Positions 58,331-64,000 of a stretch of 64,000 bases of DNA are shown in pieces. How positions within the stretch are numbered: the first letter of the stretch is position 1; every line of letters begins with the position of its first letter. Origin of the DNA: Microbacterium sp. GCS4 (GTDB lineage: Bacteria > Actinomycetota > Actinomycetes > Actinomycetales > Microbacteriaceae). A program made the translations under genes and the position numbers. The DNA is taken from assembly GCF_001262495.1 (NCBI RefSeq), contig NZ_LGYE01000002.1, positions 424,368 to 488,367 of the forward strand, given 5' to 3'. The notes beneath the pieces are model-generated. The model saw nothing but the letters and a program-made list of their open reading frames with translations, was not told the DNA's origin and did no database searches.

Positions 58331-59614
58331 GTGACTTCACTCAACACGTCTGCTCGCGGCAACACGCGCGCCTGGGTCATGCTCATCGTCCTCACGGTGC
58401 TCACCGTCATCGGCATGACCGTCGTCCTTCCCGTGCTGCCCTTCGTCGTCCTGCAGTACGTCACCCACGAGCACGACCTCGCGCTCTGGGTCGGCGTGCT
58501 CGAGGCCATCAACGGGCTCTGCGCGTTCCTCGTGGCGCCGTTCCTCGGGCGTCTCTCCGACCGGTTCGGTCGCCGTCCGGTGATCATCGCCGCCGCATTC
58601 GGCGCCGCGTTCTCGATGGCGCTGTTCGGCATCGGAGGCGCCATCTGGGTGCTGGTGCTCGCGCGCGTGATCCAGGGCCTCACCGCCGGCGACATGCCCG
58701 CGCTCTTCGCCTACCTCGCCGACATCACCCCGCCCGAGAAGCGCGCACAGCGCTTCGGCCTCCTCGGCGCTCTCTCCGGCATCGGCATGATGCTCGGCCC
58801 GGCGATCGGCGGCCTCCTCGCGGCGGTCAGCCTGCAGCTCCCCGTCTTCCTCACCGCAGCGGTCTCGCTCGTGATCGCGATCCTCAGCCTCTTCCTGCTG
58901 CCCGAGAGCCTCAAGTCCGAGAACCGCATCCCCGCGATCCGCGCCCGCGACGTCCAGCCCTTCGCGGTCTTCAAGGAGGCGTTCGGCCGTCGTGAACTCC
59001 GCGCGCTGATGATCGGCTTCGGCCTCCTCGCCCTGCCGTTCGGCTTCTTCGTCAACAACTTCAGCGTGCTGGCCCTCGACTCGATCCAGTGGGGGCCGAC
59101 GCAGATCGGCCTGTTGACGGCCGCGGTCGGCATCATCGACATCCTGATCCAGGGCGTGCTGCTCGGCTTCCTGCTTCCGCGCATCGGCGAGCGCGGTGTG
59201 ATCGTGAGCGGCATCATCGCGCAGATGGTCGGCCTCGCCGGCCTCGCGATCGTCGCCTCCGTGCTCGCCCAGCCGTGGGTGTTCATCGTCGGTGCGCTGC
59301 TGCTCGCGGCAGGGCAGGGGGCGTCCCAGGCCGCGATGGACGGCGCGATGTCCAACGCGGTGGGCGACGACGAGCAGGGATGGCTGGGAGGCGCGACCCA
59401 GTCGCTCAACGCCGCCATGAGCACGGTCGCCCCGCTCATCGCCGCCGCGCTGTACACGACCGTCAGTCACGCGACGCCGTACTGGCTCGGCGTCGCCCTG
59501 ATGATCGTCGCCGCGATCGTCGTGGGCCGCGCGCACATCGCCAACACGGCCAAGCGCGAGCCGGCATCCGCGTCCGTGCCTGAGGCGCAGACGCTCGATC
59601 CCGTCGGCGGCTGA
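58331..59614 (+). CDS. MFS drug efflux transporter (TetA-like, 12 TM)
   Basis: 427 residues, GTG start and no ribosome binding site, consistent with leaderless translation. Motif A GRLSDRFGRRPVIIAA after TM2 and the antiporter motif C-like region GALSGIGMMLGPAIGGLLAA in TM5 place it with DHA1 proton/drug antiporters, including tetracycline exporters. It is paired with the divergent TetR gene. The drug is not predictable. Confidence 0.92.
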   Translation: MTSLNTSARGNTRAWVMLIVLTVLTVIGMTVVLPVLPFVVLQYVTHEHDLALWVGVLEAINGLCAFLVAPFLGRLSDRFGRRPVIIAAAFGAAFSMALFGIGGAIWVLVLARVIQGLTAGDMPALFAYLADITPPEKRAQRFGLLGALSGIGMMLGPAIGGLLAAVSLQLPVFLTAAVSLVIAILSLFLLPESLKSENRIPAIRARDVQPFAVFKEAFGRRELRALMIGFGLLALPFGFFVNNFSVLALDSIQWGPTQIGLLTAAVGIIDILIQGVLLGFLLPRIGERGVIVSGIIAQMVGLAGLAIVASVLAQPWVFIVGALLLAAGQGASQAAMDGAMSNAVGDDEQGWLGGATQSLNAAMSTVAPLIAAALYTTVSHATPYWLGVALMIVAAIVVGRAHIANTAKREPASASVPEAQTLDPVGG

Positions 59615-59649
59615 GTCACCGCATCCCGGCCGGGGTGGATGATGGAGGC

Positions 59650-60090
59650 ATGCCCGCCCCTCACCGCCCCGGTCTTCGGGTGTCCGGCGCGCTCACGATC
59701 CCCGAGGCCGAGCTGTCGTGGCGGTTCTCGCGGTCGTCCGGTCCGGGCGGTCAGGGCGTGAACACGGCCGACTCGCGTGTCGAGCTCGTCTGGGATGCCG
59801 GGCGCAGCACCGTGCTGTCGCCGGTGCAGCGCGAACGGCTGCTCGATCGGCTGGCGTCACGACTGGTCGACGGCGTGCTGACGATCGCGGCATCCGAGCA
59901 TCGCGCGCAGCTGCGCAACCGGGATGCCGCGCGCGAGCGCCTCGCGGCACTCGTCGCCGCCGCGCTGCGGCCCCCGGCTCCGCCGCGGCGCGCCACGAAG
60001 CCGAGCCGCGGCTCGAAAGAGCGCCGCCTCACCGCCAAGCACCGCCGCACGGACGTCAAGCAGCTGCGGCAGCGCCCCCGCGATATGTGA
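59650..60090 (+). CDS. arfB: ArfB/YaeJ-like peptidyl-tRNA hydrolase (release-factor homologue)
   Basis: 146 residues from ATG 59650. The GGQ domain is FSRSSGPGGQGVNTADSRVE, followed by a basic C-terminal tail (KPSRGSKERRLTAKHRRTDV) that enters the mRNA channel of stalled ribosomes. It hydrolyses peptidyl-tRNA on non-stop ribosomes independent of a stop codon. Size and motif are typical. Confidence 0.93.
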   Translation: MPAPHRPGLRVSGALTIPEAELSWRFSRSSGPGGQGVNTADSRVELVWDAGRSTVLSPVQRERLLDRLASRLVDGVLTIAASEHRAQLRNRDAARERLAALVAAALRPPAPPRRATKPSRGSKERRLTAKHRRTDVKQLRQRPRDM

Positions 60091-60099
60091 CCGCGAGGG

Positions 60100-60389
60100 T
60101 CACGCGAGCCGCTCGTCGAGCCAGTCGAACATGCGCTGCGCCGTGAGCGTGCGGGCCAACGGCTGGCAGTGGCCGTCGGCTCCCTCGGCGGCGGTGAACC
60201 GCACGAGCGTCGAGACGGATGCCGTGAGCGCGGCGAGCTGCTCCGCCTGACCACGCCTCCTGCTGATGCGCGAACAGCGCCGACAGCTGCTCGGAATCAT
60301 CGGCGGCGTTCGCCGATCACGGTCTTCAGCTCGAAGTCGAAATCGGCGTCGCCCGAGAGTCTGATCGGGGCGCTGTCGCGAGGGGTCAT
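60100..60389 (-). pseudogene. Decayed alpha/beta hydrolase with large internal deletion
   Basis: On the minus strand ATG 60389 opens MTPRDSAPIRLSGDADFDF, an N-terminus typical of dipeptidyl-peptidase-like alpha/beta hydrolases, but it stops after 30 codons. From about 60250 to the stop at 60100, in another frame, come VRFTAAEGADGHCQPLARTL and QRMFDWLDERLA, the usual C-terminus of that family with its catalytic His. The middle, including the nucleophile Ser, is missing. The remnant starts 2 bp after the stop of the upstream DUF2156 gene, so it was probably the second gene of that operon. Confidence 0.75.
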
Positions 60390-60391
60390 GC

Positions 60392-62482
60392 TCAGTCCTT
60401 TCCGTCTCCTCCGCCGCGCACGAGCTCGAGACCGGCGCCCGCGAACTGGCGCAGCGTCGCATCCGGAAGGAACGCCCGGGTGAGCGCCGGTCCGATCGCG
60501 GCGAGATCGCTCTCATCGCGGAACAGCAGGTACATGGTCTCGTAACGCGGATGGAACTTCTGCTTGAAGCGGTGCAGCGAGCCGAAGCCGTACACGGGTT
60601 CCAGCGCATCGGCGAGCCGGTCACTCAGCGCCGCGATCATGCCGGCGTCCGGCGGATAGTCGTGTGCGAGCGGAGCACCCGAGAGCGACATGATCTCCGC
60701 GCCCTCATCCGAGAACTCGCGCGCCGACGATCCGATCAGGAACTCCATGACCGGACCGAAGCCGCCCTCGCGGCGGCGCATGAGATCGAGCGTCCATCCG
60801 CGCACGACGCCGTCGCCGCCGTACACGGGCAGCCAGGAGAGGAACCCGTCGACATCGCCGTTCGGCGCGAGCGCTAGCGCCAGACGCACCTCGGGGTCCT
60901 CCGCCTCCTCGAGCGTGCCGAGCGTGAAGCGCATCTCCGGGAGGTCCTTGTCGCCGACCCACGCCTCGGAGATCGCACGCAGCTGCTGCTGCACACCCCA
61001 GGACTCCGCCTTGAGATGCGTCATCCGGAACGTCATGTCCTCGCGTCCGGCCTTGTTGAGCGAGGTGCGCACCGAGTTCCAGCGCTTGCCGGTGAACTCG
61101 AGCCCCGGCAGGTCAACGATCGTGTCGTCCGCGACGACCAGGCTGCGCCAGCCTGCCGGCACCGCGTCGCGGGTGGCCTGGTCCGCGCTGAAGAAGCAGG
61201 GGACGAGCCCCGCGTGCTCGGCGACCCGGATGAAGTCCGCGACCGCCGCGGCTCGCTCGGATGCCGGACCGATCGGATCCGCGAGCGCGAGCGCCACCCC
61301 GCTGCGGCGCTGATAGGCGACGATGCCGCCCTCGGTGCGCGCGTAGCTGTTGCCGTCCCAGGTCGTCATCCACGACAGCGTCCCGCCGCCGTGCGCGCGC
61401 AGAGCGGTCTTGACGTCGTCGACGGTCGGAGCGGGCTGCGTTCCGAGCAGCGATTTGCGCTTGGCGCGGAAGGCCCGGCGCACACCGATGAGGTAGGCGA
61501 GCATGACGACCCACAGGAACCCGTTCGCGAGCGCGAGCTCGGTCTCGCCGTCCCAGCGGAAGTCCACCTGCGCCTGGCTGAACACCGTGATGAGAGTGAG
61601 GATCAGAGCCGCGATGAGCACGTTGAAGACACCGAGCAGGATCGCGAGCACCCAGGCGAGGCGACGTCCGCGGCGCAGCCCGTTCACGAGCACGAGGATC
61701 ACGATGACGTCGATCGCGAGGTCGATGAACCCGCCCGAGACGGGCTCTGTGGGCCCGAACGGGCCGTCGGTCGCGATCAGCGTCGTGATGATCTCCACGG
61801 CTCCGAGCACGAGGATCGCCACCACGGCGACGAGACGCTGCTCGCGCACCGTGGTGCGGGACACCCGCAGCGAGCGGTCGATGCCGAGCACCAGCAGCAC
61901 CGCGAGCAGATGCTCGAGGTCGGCGACCTTGCCCCAGAACAGCATCGCGATGAAGACGAACCCGAGCAGGATCAGCCAGCCGCGCACCCGCCAGGGCGGC
62001 CGGAACAGGCCGACGGCCGCGGCGATGCAGGCCATGGTGCCACCCGAGGCGCCGACGTCGAGCGCCTGCGCCTGAGTGGTCGCCCACGCCCACGGGAACA
62101 GGGACAGCACCGACAGCAGCAGTGCGGTCGCGAGGATCGCGAACAGCTGGCCGATGCCGTAGTAGGCGAGCGCGACGCGGCTGCCGCGGCGGTGCTCGAG
62201 GTAAGCCATGCCCCAGAAGCCGGCGATCGTGAAAACGTATACCCAGGGCTGGTTGACGAAGAAGGTGCCCGTGATCGGCGTCCACCACTTGCCGTCGAGG
62301 AAGGCAGGCAGGCCATAGGCGACGTCCCCGAACAGCACGGACTCCTCGAAGGGACGCCAGAGTCCCTGCGACGCGATGCCCACCACGAGGATCAGCGCCA
62401 CGAACGTGAGCGTCGCGGGGATTCGTCGGGCGAACGCCAGGACGGGATGCACGGGGGACGGGGTGCGGCGCGCCTCGGTCAT
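60392..62482 (-). CDS. Rhomboid-like / DUF2156 fusion, MprF-type aminoacyl-phospholipid synthase
   Basis: 696 residues from ATG 62482. The N-terminal half has about ten membrane segments; within it are a rhomboid Ser motif GASGGTMACIAAA and a later His in DLEHLLAVLLVLG, the expected dyad spacing. The C-terminal 330 residues are a DUF2156 GNAT-like domain (SWMTTWDGNSYART, GGIVAYQRRSGVALALADPI, FTGKRWNSVRTSLNKAGRED, SLHRFKQKFHPRYETMYLLF) as in lysyl-phosphatidylglycerol synthases. It may transfer an amino acid to a membrane lipid, altering charge and peptide resistance. Protease activity of the rhomboid part is untested. Confidence 0.88.
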   Translation of the reverse strand: MTEARRTPSPVHPVLAFARRIPATLTFVALILVVGIASQGLWRPFEESVLFGDVAYGLPAFLDGKWWTPITGTFFVNQPWVYVFTIAGFWGMAYLEHRRGSRVALAYYGIGQLFAILATALLLSVLSLFPWAWATTQAQALDVGASGGTMACIAAAVGLFRPPWRVRGWLILLGFVFIAMLFWGKVADLEHLLAVLLVLGIDRSLRVSRTTVREQRLVAVVAILVLGAVEIITTLIATDGPFGPTEPVSGGFIDLAIDVIVILVLVNGLRRGRRLAWVLAILLGVFNVLIAALILTLITVFSQAQVDFRWDGETELALANGFLWVVMLAYLIGVRRAFRAKRKSLLGTQPAPTVDDVKTALRAHGGGTLSWMTTWDGNSYARTEGGIVAYQRRSGVALALADPIGPASERAAAVADFIRVAEHAGLVPCFFSADQATRDAVPAGWRSLVVADDTIVDLPGLEFTGKRWNSVRTSLNKAGREDMTFRMTHLKAESWGVQQQLRAISEAWVGDKDLPEMRFTLGTLEEAEDPEVRLALALAPNGDVDGFLSWLPVYGGDGVVRGWTLDLMRRREGGFGPVMEFLIGSSAREFSDEGAEIMSLSGAPLAHDYPPDAGMIAALSDRLADALEPVYGFGSLHRFKQKFHPRYETMYLLFRDESDLAAIGPALTRAFLPDATLRQFAGAGLELVRGGGDGKD

Positions 62483-62564
62483 GCGCCTCAGCGTAGCGAC
62501 GGAGGTGCGCCCGCGGGAGGGGACTCCCTTGCCGGCGGGGCGCGAAGCGTTATGGGATGGACCC

Positions 62565-63647
62565 ATGGGCAGCATCAATCGGACACCTCACGGCCCACGA
62601 GGCCGAAATGCCAGAATGGCGGCGCTCGCGGCATCCGTCCTGATGCTCGCGACGGGCGCGCTCCTCGGGTGCGGAGCCGTCGAACCCGAGCCCGCGAGCG
62701 ACGTCGCCACGATCGCAGAGGGGCTGGACGCCCCGTGGTCGATCGCCTTCCACGACGGGACCGCGCTCGTCAGCGAGCGCGACAGCGCGCGGATCCTCGA
62801 GATCGGCGACGACGGCTCCGTCCGTGAGGTCGGCGTGATCGACGATGTCGCGCCCGGGGGAGAGGGCGGGCTCCTCGGCCTCGCGGTGCGTGGCGACGAG
62901 CTCTACGCGTACTTCACCGCCGACGGCGAGAACCGGGTGGAGCGGTGCACGATCAGTGGGGATCCGGGCGGCCTGATGCTCGGCGACGCGGAGACCGTGA
63001 TCGACGGCATCCCCTCGGCGGGGACGCACAACGGCGGACGGATCGCGTTCGGACCCGACGGGATGCTGTACGTCACGACCGGCGACGCCGGCGACCGCGA
63101 CAGCGCTCAGGACCTCGGCGCCCTCTCCGGCAAGATCCTGAGGCTGACGCCCGACGGCGCTGTGCCTGACGACAATCCGTTCGCGGACTCCCCCGTCTAC
63201 AGCTACGGGCACCGCAACCCGCAGGGGATCGCCTGGGACGCCGACGGCACCCTGTACGCGAGCGAGTTCGGCCAGGACACCTGGGACGAGCTCAACGTGA
63301 TCGAGGCCGGTGGGAACTACGGCTGGCCCGAGGTGGAGGGCATCGCCGACGACGACGACTTCGTCGACCCGGTGCAGCAGTGGTCTCCTGATGAGGCGAG
63401 CCCGAGCGGCATGGCCGTCACGGACTCCGAGATCCTCATCGCGAACCTCCGCGGCGAGCGCCTGCGCGTCGTGCCCCTCGACGACCTCTCGGCCGAGTCC
63501 GAGCGCGGGATCGGCGACCTCGGACGACTGCGCGACGTCGTGATCGCCCCGGACGGCGCGGCGTGGGTGCTGACCAACAACACCGACGGCCGCGGCACAC
63601 CGCTCGACGGCGACGACCGCATCGTCTCCGTCCCGGTCACGGGGTGA
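62565..63647 (+). CDS. PQQ-dependent sugar dehydrogenase-like lipoprotein
   Basis: 360 residues from ATG 62565. A twin-Arg-free signal with lipobox LLGC (Cys36) anchors it outside. The six-bladed propeller of glucose/sorbosone dehydrogenases follows: APWSIAFHDGTALVSERDSA, GGEGGLLGLAV, THNGGRIAFGPDGMLYVTTG, YSYGHRNPQGIAWDADGTLY and GGNYGWP. It would oxidise sugars outside the membrane using PQQ if the cofactor is available; no PQQ synthesis genes are in the window. Confidence 0.9.
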   Translation: MGSINRTPHGPRGRNARMAALAASVLMLATGALLGCGAVEPEPASDVATIAEGLDAPWSIAFHDGTALVSERDSARILEIGDDGSVREVGVIDDVAPGGEGGLLGLAVRGDELYAYFTADGENRVERCTISGDPGGLMLGDAETVIDGIPSAGTHNGGRIAFGPDGMLYVTTGDAGDRDSAQDLGALSGKILRLTPDGAVPDDNPFADSPVYSYGHRNPQGIAWDADGTLYASEFGQDTWDELNVIEAGGNYGWPEVEGIADDDDFVDPVQQWSPDEASPSGMAVTDSEILIANLRGERLRVVPLDDLSAESERGIGDLGRLRDVVIAPDGAAWVLTNNTDGRGTPLDGDDRIVSVPVTG

Positions 63648-63703
63648 TCCGGGAGCAGACCAGGACGCGCGGGTCGCTCAGGTCGTGATCGCCGACCCGC
63701 GGG

Positions 63704-64000
63704 TCACCGGTCGCCGCCGACCGCCTCGGCGATCGCGGCCTCGAGGTCGCCCCATGCCTGCAGCGTCACGGCCTCGCCGTCGATGAAGAAGCTCGGCGTG
63801 CTGCGGACGCCCAGCTTCTCGCCGTCGCTCTTGTCGACCTGCACGCGCTCGAGCGTCGCGGGGTCGGCGATCGCGGCGTCGTAGGCCGCGAGGTCGAGTC
63901 CGAGGTCCTCCGCGAACCCGCGGAACACCTCGGGGGTCTCGACGCTGTTCTCTCCCCACTGCGCCTGCGTCTCGAACAGGCGGTGGTACATGTCCTCGAA
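63704..64000 (-). CDS. DsbA-family thioredoxin-like protein, 5' end outside window
   Basis: The frame is open to the window edge; 98 C-terminal residues are visible (FED then YHRLFETQAQWGENSVETPE). The cis-Pro loop VRSTPSFFIDGEAVTLQAWG and an alpha-helical insertion with EVFRGFAEDLGLD are typical of DsbA/DSBA-like oxidoreductases of actinobacteria. The catalytic CxxC would be upstream, beyond the edge. It converges with the sugar dehydrogenase gene over 56 bp. Confidence 0.88.
   Translation of the reverse strand, partial: FEDMYHRLFETQAQWGENSVETPEVFRGFAEDLGLDLAAYDAAIADPATLERVQVDKSDGEKLGVRSTPSFFIDGEAVTLQAWGDLEAAIAEAVGGDR

Overview
The window is high-GC, gene-dense DNA with short intergenic gaps. 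Many genes are joined by ATGA/GTGA stop-start overlaps, and GTG starts are frequent. The gene families point to an actinobacterium of the Microbacteriaceae, most likely Microbacterium: DUF222/HNH (13E12 type), DUF7882-like, DUF6157, DUF6421, DUF6412 next to a YidC paralogue, MenA with DUF4229, and DUF6716. This assignment is inferred from gene content; no 16S gene is present. There is no rRNA, CRISPR array, insertion sequence or prophage.

Layout. 1-3.4 kb: 3' part of a giant DUF11-repeat surface protein with a sorting-type C-terminus. 3.4-4.5 kb: a strong match to the ykkC/guanidine-I riboswitch ahead of an EamA exporter. 4.5-6.7 kb: a divergent NarL-type two-component system whose unusually AT-rich intergenic region encodes a 15-residue cationic aromatic peptide behind a near-perfect ribosome binding site; matching palindromes lie on both sides of the peptide-kinase unit. 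6.9-14.4 kb: a phosphonate island, with a GntR regulator divergent from phnD-phnC-phnE (fused permease) and three linked genes of the HpnW / PhnX-like / HpnZ set. 14.5-19.4 kb: a DUF222/HNH protein with a LexA-type box and a lost catalytic segment, an FHA-CBS-PncC operon, a divergent pair of DUF7882-like paralogues, and a stress-type SDR. 19.4-30.3 kb: transport, YidC, a nitronate monooxygenase-like enzyme, a VapBC-type module, PurU, Nei, HAD and GntR genes. 30.5-46.6 kb: Lhr helicase, ABC-F, esterase, threonine aldolase, MFS, DUF6421/Lrp, MenA. 46.7-53.6 kb: a nonulosonic (sialic-type) acid and surface-glycan cluster. 53.6-59.6 kb: drug-efflux style ABC with a WYL regulator, a non-canonical tRNA-like gene, and a TetR/MFS pair. 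59.6-64 kb: ArfB-like factor, a decayed hydrolase, a rhomboid-DUF2156 fusion, a sugar dehydrogenase lipoprotein and a truncated DsbA-like gene.

Recurring theme. Several convergent gene junctions (24.7, 30.5, 39.3 and 46.2 kb) are filled with short tandem arrays or inverted repeats. Two of these arrays and a hairpin inside the phn operon share the core GGTCGTTGAGCG. They look like expanded palindromic terminators rather than CRISPR.

Best candidates for something undescribed are the peptide-kinase module at 5.2-6.7 kb, the 76-nt tRNA-like gene with CAU anticodon at 57.6 kb, the riboswitch-controlled EamA gene, and the sialic-type cluster with a fused NeuA-phosphatase and a NeuB lacking its SAF domain.
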